In this document: positions 1 to 9,337 of the stretch, piece by piece
How positions within the stretch are numbered: the stretch's first letter is position 1
Layout of the letters: the number at the start of each line of letters is the position of its first letter
Assembly (NCBI RefSeq): GCF_902459565.1
Contig: NZ_CABPSN010000010.1
Coordinates: 115,037 to 179,036, forward strand
DNA length: 64,000 nt
Source of the DNA: Pandoraea aquatica
GTDB lineage: Bacteria; Pseudomonadota; Gammaproteobacteria; Burkholderiales; Burkholderiaceae
Reading direction: 5' to 3'
Position numbers and translations under genes: made by a program
The notes under the pieces: generated by a model
Told to the model about the DNA's origin: nothing
Databases searched by the model: none
The model's input: only the letters and a program-made list of their open reading frames with translations

Positions 1-836
1 GCGCCCGCTCGCAGCATGTCGCGCCAGTGCGACGCCTCGATGTCGGTCAGCGGGCGCACCGTTTCGTATGCACGCAGCATCGCGTGCACACGGACGTCGT
101 CCAGCTCGCCGGTGGTGAGGTCGCAGCACCAGTCGTTGACCGTCACGGCCAGATCGAACAGCCACTTGTCGCAGCCGGCAAAGTAGAAGTCGAAGAAGCC
201 GCCCAACTGCGGTGAGCCGTCTTCTGCTTTGTCGAAGAGTACGTTATCGCGGAACAGATCGCAGTGGCACGGCCCAGCCTGCATCGCGCGGTAGTCGCCG
301 GAGCCGAAGAACGCCTCCTGATGTGCCATTTCGTTTTCCAGCAGCGCGCGTTCGGCATCGCTCAGGTAGGGCAGCACCGCCGGAGCCGCCTCGCGCCACC
401 ACGGCAAGCTGCGCAGGTTGGCTTGTTCCAGCGTGAAGTCGCGTCCGGCCAGATGCATGCGGGCGAGCATCGCGCCGACATGGGCGCAGTGCTCGGCGGC
501 CGGAGCCAGTTCGGAGCGACCCGCCAGCTTGGTGACGATAGTGGCCGGCTTGCCGTTCAGCTCGCCAAGAATCTCGCCCGTGCGATCCGGAATCGGATCG
601 GGCACCGGCACGCTGTGATGCGCCAGATGGCCCATCAATTGCAGGTAGAACGGCAACTGCGTGGCCGTGAGCTTCTCGAACAGCGTCAGCACGAACTCGC
701 CGCGCTCGGTCGTCAGGAAGTAGTTGGTGTTCTCGATGCCCGAGCTGATGCCCCGGAAGTCGAGAACATTCCCCAAATCGTAGCGTTGCAGCCACTGCTG
801 GAGCTGCTCGGGCGAGACGGAAGTAAAAACGGCCAT
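1..836 (-). CDS. thrB: Homoserine kinase, type II (3' end cut by window edge)
   Basis: Phosphorylates L-homoserine on the way to threonine, in the cytoplasm. The 278 visible residues start at an ATG at 836 ([19 protein letters not shown]) and lack roughly the last 45 residues of the usual 320-330. The fold is the aminoglycoside-phosphotransferase/choline-kinase type (COG2334), not the GHMP type of E. coli ThrB. The catalytic loop [12 protein letters not shown] lies near residues 188-200 and is followed by the metal-binding FFDFYFAG segment. It lies downstream of a DUF2782 gene on the same strand, the usual order near polA in Burkholderiales. The family call is firm. Substrate identity rests on this familiar neighbourhood. 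Confidence 0.93.
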   Translation of the reverse strand, partial: MAVFTSVSPEQLQQWLQRYDLGNVLDFRGISSGIENTNYFLTTERGEFVLTLFEKLTATQLPFYLQLMGHLAHHSVPVPDPIPDRTGEILGELNGKPATIVTKLAGRSELAPAAEHCAHVGAMLARMHLAGRDFTLEQANLRSLPWWREAAPAVLPYLSDAERALLENEMAHQEAFFGSGDYRAMQAGPCHCDLFRDNVLFDKAEDGSPQLGGFFDFYFAGCDKWLFDLAVTVNDWCCDLTTGELDDVRVHAMLRAYETVRPLTDIEASHWRDMLRAG

Positions 837-867
837 GCGTGCGTTGAGTGGATAAGCCTCAGACAAA

Positions 868-892
868 CGGCCCGTGCGCGTGCAGCGGGCCG
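868..892 (-). terminator. Weak hairpin between the DUF2782 gene and thrB
   Basis: CGGCCCG (868-874) pairs with CGGGCCG (886-892). On the minus strand it is followed only by GTTTGTC, a poor U-tract. It may attenuate read-through from the DUF2782 gene into thrB rather than fully terminate. Confidence 0.35.
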
Positions 893-968
893 CTGGTTTG
901 AGACAAACAGGAAGCAGGCGCGCCGAAAGGTGCGGGTGGCGCGCGAAAGAGTCAGATTACCAGAGACG

Positions 969-1340
969 TCAGAACTTCAGGCCGACGGACGGCAGACGGT
1001 CGTTTTGCGACGTGTTGTCACGTGCGCGCGGCGCGTTGTCGGGCGGCGTGGTCAACTGGTAGTTGGTGCCGAAACGGGAGTGGACGTCGATTTCCGTGGG
1101 CTTGCCGCGATCGCGGTACTCGGTCACGGTCGTGCCCTGGTCGTTGACGTAATAGCTCGGCTTGCGTTCCTGGTTGACGTCGACGTTCTGGACGCTGGTG
1201 GCCGCAGCGCGGGCGTCGGCTTCACGTTTGGCGGCTTGTGCGGCGGTTTCCTTGCCGTCCTGAGCGTAGACATGACCGGCGAACAGCAGGCCGGCACCGA
1301 TCATCAGGGGCAGGGCACGGGAAAAGCGCGTTTTCATCAT
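969..1340 (-). CDS. DUF2782 secreted protein
   Basis: A 123-residue protein of unknown function. The start is ATG at 1340 (or the adjacent ATG at 1337), preceded by GGAGAATA as ribosome site. Residues 1-25 form a signal peptide with a VYA|QD cleavage site. The mature part is polar, has an Ala/Arg/Lys-rich helix, then a YYVND..GTTVTEYRDRG.PTEIDV segment that is typical of DUF2782. It sits between thrB and the polA region, as in other Burkholderiales. No catalytic motif is visible. A periplasmic or surface role is inferred from the signal peptide alone. Confidence 0.85.
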   Translation of the reverse strand: MMKTRFSRALPLMIGAGLLFAGHVYAQDGKETAAQAAKREADARAAATSVQNVDVNQERKPSYYVNDQGTTVTEYRDRGKPTEIDVHSRFGTNYQLTTPPDNAPRARDNTSQNDRLPSVGLKF

Positions 1341-1528
1341 TATTCTCCGAGGGCGGGAACGCATCCGCGACGTAAGAGGCAAGCCGGGCCGGCGCAGCGG
1401 GTTCCAATCTGTCCATTCTATCAAACGTACCCCACTTCGCATTGTGGAATCTCGCGGAATGCACCGTCGTTGCTTGCCTGCAGCGCTTTTTGCCCTCACC
1501 AATGAACGTTTCATGACAAGGTTTCTGT

Positions 1529-1587
1529 CCGAAATGTGAGATTTCGGATGATTCTTCTTCTGCCTTTATATTTCCTTTGGTTATAAA
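1529..1587. promoter_or_regulatory. Two inverted repeats in the DUF2782/YeeE divergent promoter region
   Basis: The 354-base gap 1341-1694 separates divergent genes and holds no gene. It contains a low-GC stretch (about 1500-1610) with two perfect inverted repeats: CCGAAAT-gtgag-ATTTCGG (1529-1547) and TTTATA-N11-TATAAA (1565-1587). The second resembles a LysR-type (for example CysB-like) site, which would suit the sulfur-compound permease downstream. The regulator is inferred, not shown. Confidence 0.5.
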
Positions 1588-1694
1588 GAAATCACAAAAC
1601 AGTCGTTCGCATCGAGGTCATGTTCTGGCACTCTTGCAAGTTGTCTCAATGGGTGGCCAGGTGCCACCCATCTGCATTCTGGAGTCAGAAAGTC

Positions 1695-2927
1695 ATGTCG
1701 TCTTCCGCTTCGGCTGCCGTTAAAACGGCGTCGCCTTCTCCCTCTTCCTACAATGCTCGCCCGCTGACGATTGCGCTGGTGCTCATCGTCATCGGCATCG
1801 CGTACCTGCAAGCGACGGTCGGCCCAAAGCAGGCCGCGCTGGCCGGCGTCGGCGCGTTGCTTGGCGTGGCGCTGTATCACGCGGCGTTCGGTTTCACGTC
1901 GGCGTGGCGCGTGTTCATTTCGGATCGTCGTGGCGCGGGATTGCGCGCGCAGATGGTGATGCTCGCGGTCGGTGTCGTGCTGTTCTTCCCGGCACTGGCG
2001 GACGGCACGCTCTTCGGCAACAAGGTCGTCGGTCTCGTCTCGCCGGTCGGCGTGTCGGTGGCGTTCGGCGCGTTCATCTTCGGTATCGGCATGCAGCTCG
2101 GCGGCGGTTGCGCGTCGGGCACGCTGTACACGGCGGGCGGGGGCAACACGCGCATGCTGGTGACGCTCGCGGCGTTCATCGTCGGCTCGGTCGTAGCGAC
2201 GGCGCATCTGCCGTGGTGGGAATCGCTGCCGCACATTAAGCCTGTGTCTCTCGTGAAGACGTGGGGCCTGTGGTCCGCGCTGATTGCGAACCTCGCGCTG
2301 TTCGCCGCCATCGGCGCGTTCACGCTGTGGGCCGAGAAGCGTCGCCATGGTCGTATCGTCGGTGTGCCGATGACGCGTAATGCCAAAGGCAAGCCCGCAC
2401 TGCTGCGCGGTCCGTGGCCGCTGGTGTGGGGCGCCCTCGCGCTCGTGCTGCTCAATTACGCAACGCTTGCTCTGGCGGGCCGCCCGTGGGGTGTGACGTC
2501 GGCATTCGCGCTGTGGGGTGCGAAGGCGTTCATGGCCGTGGGGATCGATGTCGCTTCGTGGCCGTACTGGGCCAAGCAGATCAACGTGCTCAACGCGCCG
2601 GTCTCGCAGGACGTGACGACCGTCATGGATCTGGGCATCATCCTCGGCGCATTGGTGGCCGCCTCGCTGGCGGGCAAGTTTGCGCCGGTGTGGAAGGTGC
2701 CAGTGCGTTCGCTGATCGCGGCTATCGTGGGTGGTCTGCTGCTCGGCTACGGCGCGCGTCTGGCGTACGGTTGCAACATCGGGGCCTATTTCAGCGGCAT
2801 CATCTCCGGCAGTCTGCACGGCTGGCTGTGGCTGGTGGCGGCGTTCTTCGGCAACGTGTTCGGCACGCGTCTGCGTCCGTTCTTCGGTCTGGAAGTCGAG
2901 ACCACGCCGCGCGAAAGCGGTTGCTGA
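1695..2927 (+). CDS. YeeE/YedE-family sulfur-compound permease
   Basis: A 410-residue inner-membrane protein with about ten hydrophobic helices, of the YeeE/YedE (TsuA, COG2391) family that imports thiosulfate or related sulfur species. The start is ATG 1695, with GGAG at 1681-1684. The two internal repeats each carry the family Gly-rich loop with one conserved cysteine: GGGCASGT near residue 135 and YGCNIGAYFSGI near 360. These cysteines relay the sulfur substrate in the characterised member. Length is close to TsuA-type proteins (about 350) with an added N-terminal polar segment. It stands alone, with a terminator after it. No TusA-like gene is adjacent, so the exact substrate is open. Confidence 0.88.
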   Translation: MSSSASAAVKTASPSPSSYNARPLTIALVLIVIGIAYLQATVGPKQAALAGVGALLGVALYHAAFGFTSAWRVFISDRRGAGLRAQMVMLAVGVVLFFPALADGTLFGNKVVGLVSPVGVSVAFGAFIFGIGMQLGGGCASGTLYTAGGGNTRMLVTLAAFIVGSVVATAHLPWWESLPHIKPVSLVKTWGLWSALIANLALFAAIGAFTLWAEKRRHGRIVGVPMTRNAKGKPALLRGPWPLVWGALALVLLNYATLALAGRPWGVTSAFALWGAKAFMAVGIDVASWPYWAKQINVLNAPVSQDVTTVMDLGIILGALVAASLAGKFAPVWKVPVRSLIAAIVGGLLLGYGARLAYGCNIGAYFSGIISGSLHGWLWLVAAFFGNVFGTRLRPFFGLEVETTPRESGC

Positions 2928-2970
2928 TTCTGATTCTGATGGGGTGCTCCGGCGGACGCGCGTCCGCCAC

Positions 2971-3008
2971 AAAAAACGGCGCTCGCGATGATCTCGCGGC
3001 GCCGTTTT
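2971..3008. terminator. Bidirectional rho-independent terminator
   Basis: AAAACGGCGC (2973-2982) pairs with GCGCCGTTTT (2999-3008), with an additional CGCGA/TCGCG inner stem. A and T runs flank both sides. It lies between the convergent YeeE gene and the LOG gene and can serve both. Confidence 0.85.
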
Positions 3009-3036
3009 GCATTGCAGATGTCGTTGACGTCAGCGC

Positions 3037-3771
3037 TTACAGATAGAACATCTTCTCGCTGGTTTCCGTCTCGGGTTCGATGTGGCCGTCGTAGAACGCG
3101 AAGACCGCCTTGAGAATCTCGTCGGGGTCGTCGATCACCTGCACGAGATCGAGATCCTTCTCGCTGATAAGGCCCATCGGCAACATCGACGAGCGCACCC
3201 AGTCCAGCAGGCCTTTCCAGAACTCCGAACCCACCAGAATGACCGGAACGCGACGCGACTTCTGCGTCTGGATCAGTGTGAGCACTTCGGACAATTCGTC
3301 GAGCGTGCCGAAGCCGCCGGGCATGATCACGAAGGCGTCCGAATTCTTGACGAACGTGACCTTACGGGTGAAGAAGTGGCGAAAGCGCAGCGAGATGTCC
3401 TGCCACTGATTGCCTTTTTGCTCGTGCGGAAGTTCGATGTTCAGACCGACGGTCGGCGACGCGCCGCCGTGCGCGCCCTTGTTGGCCGCTTCCATGATGC
3501 CCGGGCCGCCACCGGAGATGACGGCGAAGCCGTTGTCCGAGAATTTGCGGGCAATCGTCATCGTCAGTTTGTAGAACGGCGATTTCGGCTTGATGCGGGC
3601 GCTGCCGTAGATGCTGACGGCCGGCCGGATCTCCGACAGGTACTCGGTCGCCTCGATGAACTCTGCCATAATCGTGAACATCTGCCACGACGCGCGCGCC
3701 TTCTTGGCGGTGGCGCGCTCATGGTCTGCCAACTGGCGCAGACTCGGTATCTCTTTTCTTCTCTTGGTCAT
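3037..3771 (-). CDS. LOG-family (TIGR00730) nucleotide hydrolase
   Basis: A 244-residue Rossmann-fold protein of the LOG / lysine-decarboxylase-like family. Characterised members remove ribose 5-phosphate from nucleoside 5'-monophosphates, such as cytokinin ribotides or AMP. The family signature PGGFGTLDE (about residues 151-159) and SGGGPGIMEAANKGA (about 82-96) are intact. It has an N-terminal extension of about 45 residues before the SIYGSARI strand. The start ATG at 3771 touches the polA start codon on the other strand. TTG at 3786 inside polA is an alternative, but its context is no better. Cellular role unknown. Confidence 0.88.
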   Translation of the reverse strand: MTKRRKEIPSLRQLADHERATAKKARASWQMFTIMAEFIEATEYLSEIRPAVSIYGSARIKPKSPFYKLTMTIARKFSDNGFAVISGGGPGIMEAANKGAHGGASPTVGLNIELPHEQKGNQWQDISLRFRHFFTRKVTFVKNSDAFVIMPGGFGTLDELSEVLTLIQTQKSRRVPVILVGSEFWKGLLDWVRSSMLPMGLISEKDLDLVQVIDDPDEILKAVFAFYDGHIEPETETSEKMFYL

Positions 3772-6510
3772 ATGTCGGAACAGCAAAGTCTGGAAGGTAA
3801 GACGCTCTTATTGGTCGATGGTTCGAGTTATCTGTATCGAGCCTATCACGCCCTGCCGGATTTGCGCGGCCCAGGCGGCGAGCCTACGGGCGCGCTGCAC
3901 GGCATCGTCAATATGCTGCGCCGCATGCGTAAAGACGTTCATGCAGAGTACAGCGCTTGCGTTTTCGATGCAAAGGGCAAGACCTTCCGCGACGACTGGT
4001 ACCCCGAGTACAAGGCGAATCGCCCGTCGATGCCCGAAGACCTGCGCGCGCAGATCGAACCGATTCACGAAGCCGTGCGCGCGATGGGCTGGCCGCTGTT
4101 GATGATCGACGGCGTGGAAGCCGACGATGTCATCGGCACGCTTGCAAAGCGGGCGGCCGAACTCGGTATGCGCGTGGTCGTCTCGACCGGCGATAAGGAC
4201 CTGGCGCAGCTCGTGAACGACCGCGTCACGCTCGTGAACACGATGACGAACGAAACGCTCGACGCGGCTGCTGTCGAAGCGAAATTCGGTGTGCCGCCTG
4301 CGCGCATCGTCGATTACCTCACGCTGGTGGGCGACACGGTCGATAACGTGCCGGGCGTCGAAAAATGCGGGCCGAAGACGGCCGTCAAATGGCTCACGCA
4401 ATACGGCGATCTCGATAACCTCGTTGCCAACGCCGCCGAGGTGAAGGGGGCCGTGGGCGAGAATCTGCGACGTGCGCTCGACTGGCTGCCGATGGGGCGC
4501 AAGCTCGTGACGGTGGCGCTCGATTGCGATCTCACGCCGCAGGTCACCTCCATCGAAGCCAGTCTGCAAACGCAGCCTGAAGACGCCGAAGTGTTGCGCG
4601 ATTTCTTCTCGCGTCACGGCTTCAAGACACTGCTGCGCGAAGCGGAAGCCACGGTGGCATCGCAAGCCGGTGAAGACGCGCCGGCACCGGTAGCCGACAC
4701 CATCGAGCGTCAGTACGAAGCGGTGCTCACGTGGGCGCAGTTCGATGCGTGGCTGAAGACCATCGAAGCTGCCGAGTTGACGGCGTTCGATACCGAGACG
4801 ACCTCGCTCGACGCGATGCAGGCACAACTCGTCGGTCTGTCGTTCTCATGCGAACCGGGCCGCGCGGCGTACATCCCGGTGGCGCACCGTGCGCCGGGGG
4901 AAGTCGAACAACTGCCGCGCGACGAAGTGCTCGCACGTCTGAAGCACTGGCTCGAGAGTCCCGATCACAAGAAGGTCGGACAGAACCTCAAGTACGACGC
5001 ACATGTGCTCGAGAACTATGGCGTGATACTGGGCGGTATTGCGCACGACACGCTGCTCGAATCGTACGTGCTCGAATCGCATCGCAGTCACGACATGGAC
5101 AGTCTTGCGTCGCGCCATCTGGGCGTGACGACGGTCAAGTACGAAGACGTGTGCGGCAAGGGCGCCAAGCAGATTGGCTTCGACGACGTCAGCGTCGAAC
5201 GTGCGACGGAGTACGCCGCGGAGGACGCCGACATCACGCTGCGTTTGCATCGTGCGCTGTACCCCGACGTCGCCCGCGAAGCCACGCTCGAATTCGTCTA
5301 TCGCGATATCGAAATGCCCACGGCGCGCGTGCTTCAACGCATGGAGCGCAACGGCGTGCTGGTCGATACGGCGCGTCTGGCGGCGCAAAGCGATGAGATC
5401 GGACGCAAGCTGATCACGCTCGAAACCGAGGCATACGCGCTGGCCGGGCAGCAATTCAATCTGAATTCGCCCAAGCAGATCGGCGACATCTTCTTCACGC
5501 AGCTGCAACTGCCGGTCGTCAAGAAGACGGCAAGCGGCGCGCCGTCGACCGATGAAGAAGTGTTGCAGAAGCTCGCCGAGGACTACCCGCTGCCGAAGGT
5601 GCTTCTGGAGTATCGCGGCCTCGCCAAACTCAAGTCGACGTACACGGACAAGCTGCCGAAGATGGTCAATCCGTCGACGGGGCGTGTGCATACGAATTAC
5701 GCACAGGCCGTGGCGATCACCGGCCGTCTGGCGTCGAACGATCCGAACCTGCAGAACATTCCGGTGCGTACGGCCGAAGGGCGTCGTATTCGCGAGGCCT
5801 TCATCGCGCCGCCGGGCAGCCAGTTGGTCTCGGCCGACTACTCGCAGATCGAGTTGCGCATCATGGCGCACATTTCGGGCGACGAAAGCCTGCTGCGCGC
5901 ATTCGCGAATGGCGAGGACATTCACCGTGCGACCGCTGCGGAAATCTTCGCGGTCACACCGCTGGAGGTGTCTTCCGAACAACGCCGCTATGCCAAGGTC
6001 ATCAACTTCGGTCTGATCTACGGCATGAGCGCGTTCGGGCTGGCTGCGAACCTCGGCATCGAGCGCGACGCCGCCAAGCAATACATCGATCGCTACTTCA
6101 TGCGTTATCCGGGCGTGGCGCGCTACATGGACGAGACGCGCAAGAGCGCCAAGGCGAAGGGCTACGTCGAAACGGTGTTCGGCCGTCGTCTGTGGCTGCC
6201 GGACATCAACGGCGGTAACGGTCCGCGTCGTCAGGGTGCCGAGCGCGCGGCCATCAATGCGCCGATGCAAGGCACCGCCGCCGACCTCATCAAGCTGTCG
6301 ATGATTGCCGTGCAGCGCTGGCTGGACGACAGCGGTTTGCAGACGCGTCAGATCATGCAGGTGCACGACGAACTTGTGCTCGAAGTGCCGGATCATGAAT
6401 TGGCTGAGGTTCGCAAGCGTCTGCCGGAACTGATGTGCGGTGTGGCCAAGCTGCGCGTGCCGTTGGTGGCCGAAGTCGGCGTTGGCGAGAACTGGGAACA
6501 AGCGCACTGA
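3772..6510 (+). CDS. polA: DNA polymerase I
   Basis: 912 residues; fills gaps and removes primers during replication and repair. Three domains are complete. The 5'-3' exonuclease (about 10-290) opens with LLLVDGSSYLYRAYHALP. The 3'-5' proofreading domain (about 320-510) keeps its acidic residues (FDTETT, NLKYDAH, YAAEDAD). The polymerase domain (about 530-912) has motif A SADYSQIELR and motif C QVHDELVLEV. Proofreading therefore looks active, unlike in some family A enzymes. The start was chosen by protein conservation. No Shine-Dalgarno sequence precedes it, and the codon directly abuts the divergent LOG start. Confidence 0.98.
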   Translation: MSEQQSLEGKTLLLVDGSSYLYRAYHALPDLRGPGGEPTGALHGIVNMLRRMRKDVHAEYSACVFDAKGKTFRDDWYPEYKANRPSMPEDLRAQIEPIHEAVRAMGWPLLMIDGVEADDVIGTLAKRAAELGMRVVVSTGDKDLAQLVNDRVTLVNTMTNETLDAAAVEAKFGVPPARIVDYLTLVGDTVDNVPGVEKCGPKTAVKWLTQYGDLDNLVANAAEVKGAVGENLRRALDWLPMGRKLVTVALDCDLTPQVTSIEASLQTQPEDAEVLRDFFSRHGFKTLLREAEATVASQAGEDAPAPVADTIERQYEAVLTWAQFDAWLKTIEAAELTAFDTETTSLDAMQAQLVGLSFSCEPGRAAYIPVAHRAPGEVEQLPRDEVLARLKHWLESPDHKKVGQNLKYDAHVLENYGVILGGIAHDTLLESYVLESHRSHDMDSLASRHLGVTTVKYEDVCGKGAKQIGFDDVSVERATEYAAEDADITLRLHRALYPDVAREATLEFVYRDIEMPTARVLQRMERNGVLVDTARLAAQSDEIGRKLITLETEAYALAGQQFNLNSPKQIGDIFFTQLQLPVVKKTASGAPSTDEEVLQKLAEDYPLPKVLLEYRGLAKLKSTYTDKLPKMVNPSTGRVHTNYAQAVAITGRLASNDPNLQNIPVRTAEGRRIREAFIAPPGSQLVSADYSQIELRIMAHISGDESLLRAFANGEDIHRATAAEIFAVTPLEVSSEQRRYAKVINFGLIYGMSAFGLAANLGIERDAAKQYIDRYFMRYPGVARYMDETRKSAKAKGYVETVFGRRLWLPDINGGNGPRRQGAERAAINAPMQGTAADLIKLSMIAVQRWLDDSGLQTRQIMQVHDELVLEVPDHELAEVRKRLPELMCGVAKLRVPLVAEVGVGENWEQAH

Positions 6511-6688
6511 TAGTGCGGGGCGGTCGGCGTTGCAGCATGCTTCGGCCGCCATGACGATCAAGGTCACGCAATAGCGGAAATAGGGTGACGGGTATACCCT
6601 AAGTCCGCACTCTGCGGTAAGGTAATCGCTATCGCCGGTCTGGCAAATGCTGACCGGCCGGACGGTTTTCCAAGCACGGGGAGTTATT

Positions 6689-8059
6689 GTGAGTGTTCAT
6701 CGTATCGTTGTGGTCGGCGGCGGCGCCGGCGGTCTCGAACTCGTCACCCGGTTGGGCGACAAGTACGGGCGTGGCAAGGACGTTCAAATAACGCTGGTCG
6801 ACCGTTCCCTGTCGCACATCTGGAAACCGCTGCTGCATGAGGTCGCGGCCGGTGTCATGGATACGGCGACGCATCAGCTCTCTTACGTGGCGCAGGCGAA
6901 CTGGCATCACTTCGAGTTCGCGACGGGCGAGATGATCGGGCTGGATCGTGCGGCCAAGACCATCCGTCTGGCGGCTGTCCCGGCGGCGGACGACGAAGGC
7001 GAGGGCGATTTGCTGCCCGAGCGCACGTTGCCGTACGACACGCTCGTGCTCGCCATCGGCAGCACGACTAACTTCTTCGGTGTTCCGGGTGCCAGGGAAC
7101 ACACCATTGCCCTCGATACGGTCGAACAGGCCGAGCGTTTCCGTCGCCGGTTGATGGCGGCTTGCGTGCGTGCGCAGAGCGCGGCCGAGGCGTCGGCACC
7201 GGTGGCTGCGACCGAGGCGCAGAGCGGTGGGGCGCTGCTGTCGCCGTCGGGCGCACAGCGTCCCAAGGTCAATCTCGTGATCGTCGGTGCGGGCGCGACG
7301 GGCGTGGAACTGTCGGCCGAGTTGCGCAATACCGCTGAAGTGTTGCGCTCCTACGGTCTGAAGCTCGACCCGCGTAAGGACGTGCGCATCACCATCATCG
7401 AATCGAGTCCGCGCATTCTGAAGGCGCTGCCGGAGCGTGTGTCGGGCGCGGTGGCCGGGTTGCTCGCCAAGCTGGACGTCGACATTCTGTGTGGCGATTC
7501 GGTGGCGGAAGTGCGCGCCAACGAAGTGACCCTGACCAGCGGCAAGATTCTGCCGGCGGACATCACGGTCTGGTCGGCCGGTATTACGGCACCGCCGGTG
7601 CTCGGCACGTTGGGGCTGGACGTCAATCGTCTGAATCAGATCGAGGTGCTCCCGACGCTGCAAAGCAAGACCGATCCCGACATCTTCGCGTTCGGCGATT
7701 GCGCGAGCTGCGAGTGGCCGGAGCATGGTTTCGTGCCGCCGCGTGCGCAAGCGGCGCACCAGCAGGCGAGTTTCCTCGTGAAGGCGATCGAGGCGCGTCT
7801 GAAGGGGCAGAGCTTGCCGACGTTCACGTATCGCGACTTCGGCTCGCTGGTCTCGTTGGGCAAGTTCAGCGCGGTGGGCAACCTGATGGGCGGACTGATC
7901 GGCGGCAGCATGTTCATCGAAGGGCTGTTTGCCCGCGTGATGTACACGTCGCTCTATCGGATGCACGTGGCGGCGCTGCACGGCGTGTGGCGAATGATGC
8001 TCGATACGGTTGCCAACCGGCTGCGTCGCTCGACGGTGCCGCGGGTGAAGCTGCATTGA
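6689..8059 (+). CDS. Type II NADH dehydrogenase-like FAD oxidoreductase
   Basis: A 456-residue flavoprotein of the NDH-2 family, which oxidises NADH and passes electrons to quinone without pumping protons, at the inner face of the membrane. The start is GTG 6689 with GGGGAG at 6678-6683. The FAD-binding GGGAGGLEL lies at residues 8-16. The NADH-binding VIVGAGATGVELSAEL starts near 197, and the FAD-contact FGDCAS is near 336. The C-terminus has hydrophobic segments (GNLMGGLIGGSMFIEGLFA) suited to membrane association. An insertion of about 45 residues precedes the second Rossmann motif. It is monocistronic, with a terminator after it. A different electron acceptor cannot be excluded. Confidence 0.88.
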   Translation: MSVHRIVVVGGGAGGLELVTRLGDKYGRGKDVQITLVDRSLSHIWKPLLHEVAAGVMDTATHQLSYVAQANWHHFEFATGEMIGLDRAAKTIRLAAVPAADDEGEGDLLPERTLPYDTLVLAIGSTTNFFGVPGAREHTIALDTVEQAERFRRRLMAACVRAQSAAEASAPVAATEAQSGGALLSPSGAQRPKVNLVIVGAGATGVELSAELRNTAEVLRSYGLKLDPRKDVRITIIESSPRILKALPERVSGAVAGLLAKLDVDILCGDSVAEVRANEVTLTSGKILPADITVWSAGITAPPVLGTLGLDVNRLNQIEVLPTLQSKTDPDIFAFGDCASCEWPEHGFVPPRAQAAHQQASFLVKAIEARLKGQSLPTFTYRDFGSLVSLGKFSAVGNLMGGLIGGSMFIEGLFARVMYTSLYRMHVAALHGVWRMMLDTVANRLRRSTVPRVKLH

Positions 8060-8100
8060 TGAGGTATCGCTGACGAAGCGTTCACATTTCACGAACGTCA

Positions 8101-8137
8101 AAGCCGCGCAGGCTGATCGCTTGCGCGGCTTTTTTTA
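8101..8137 (+). terminator. Rho-independent terminator after the NADH dehydrogenase gene
   Basis: AAGCCGCGCA (8101-8110) pairs perfectly with TGCGCGGCTT (8122-8131) and is followed by six further T residues. Confidence 0.9.
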
Positions 8138-8320
8138 TCCTCCGGGCCGTCATTACCCTGAACCCGACCGCCTGCCATGCAGTTTCGGAATCCTCCGAGT
8201 CATGTCGGGGTGTCGTCCGAGTGCAACCCGATTCCCTCTCTAGTAATATCCGAACGTCCGGCCTCCGGTCGGCAGTCTTCCCGAACCTTTTCTTTTTGAC
8301 GCTTTCTCCTGGAGTGCGAC

Positions 8321-9196
8321 ATGTCGCAAGCGGATCTGGATAGTCTCGTACCTGAAGTTGCGCCGCGTAACCGACGCGATTTTCTGAAGACCGCCGTCGG
8401 TTCGGCGTTTGCGCTGGCGGTGCTGCCAGTGGCCGCCGAAACGATCACTACCGACACCCAAGGGCTGGACGCAGGCGAGCACATGCTCGACGTGCCCGGT
8501 ATCAAGATGCCGGTGTACTACGCAAAGCCTGCCGGGAAAACGCATCTGCCGACGATCGTCGTCGTCTCGGAGATTTTCGGCGTGCATCAGCACATTGCCG
8601 ACATCTGCCGTCGCTTCGCGAAGCTCGGCTATCTGGCGGTCGCGCCGGAGTTGTTCGCGCGTGCGGGCGACCCCCAATCGTTGGGCACGATTGCCGAGAT
8701 TCAAACGCAAATCGTGGCGAAAACGCCGGACAAGCAAGTGATGAGCGACATCGATGCGACTGTGAAGTGGGCGGTCGCCAATGGCGGCGACGAAAAGCGT
8801 CTGGGCATCACCGGCTTCTGCTGGGGCGGACGCGTCGCGTGGCTGTACGACGCTCACAACCCGAACGTGAAGGCGGCGGTGGCGTGGTACGGACGCATCG
8901 TCGGCGACAAGAGCGAAAGCTTCCCGCAGAACCCGATCGATATCGCTGGCAAGCTGCATGGTCCGTTGCTGGGGTTGTACGGTGGCAAGGACACGGGGAT
9001 TCCGGTCGCGAGCGTCGAGCAGGCGCGCGAAGCGCTGGCCAAGGGCGATGTCGCGTCGAAGGGCTCGGAGCTGAAGGTGTTCCCGAACTCGGGCCACGCG
9101 TTCTTCGCGGATTATCGGGCGAGCTATGTCGAGGCCGATGCGAAAGAGGGCTGGAAGCTGGCGCAGGATTGGTTCAGAAAGCACGGGGTTGCCTGA
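8321..9196 (+). CDS. Tat-exported dienelactone hydrolase family protein
   Basis: 291-residue alpha/beta hydrolase. The N-terminus has a twin-arginine signal (NRRDFLKTAVGSAFALAV, residues 17-34), so the enzyme is predicted to fold inside and be exported to the periplasm. The dienelactone-hydrolase triad is present: Cys in GFCWGGR (about 165), Asp in GGKDTGI (about 224) and His in NSGHAFF (about 256). The cysteine nucleophile, in place of serine, is the family hallmark. Characterised members open cyclic lactones in chlorocatechol degradation, but exported versions have no settled substrate. The start ATG has GGAG nine bases upstream. No aromatic-pathway genes adjoin it. Confidence 0.88.
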   Translation: MSQADLDSLVPEVAPRNRRDFLKTAVGSAFALAVLPVAAETITTDTQGLDAGEHMLDVPGIKMPVYYAKPAGKTHLPTIVVVSEIFGVHQHIADICRRFAKLGYLAVAPELFARAGDPQSLGTIAEIQTQIVAKTPDKQVMSDIDATVKWAVANGGDEKRLGITGFCWGGRVAWLYDAHNPNVKAAVAWYGRIVGDKSESFPQNPIDIAGKLHGPLLGLYGGKDTGIPVASVEQAREALAKGDVASKGSELKVFPNSGHAFFADYRASYVEADAKEGWKLAQDWFRKHGVA

Positions 9197-9337
9197 TCGG
9201 CGGGGTGCCGCGGGCGCGCTGTCGGCATACGGTTTGCCTGTAACGGTAAAAGCTGGTTAAATCGCCGGCTTGCCCGCGGGAGAATCACCATCGACGCCAT
9301 CTTTCTTTTCATCGTAATCGCCACGCTGGCCTCCGGC

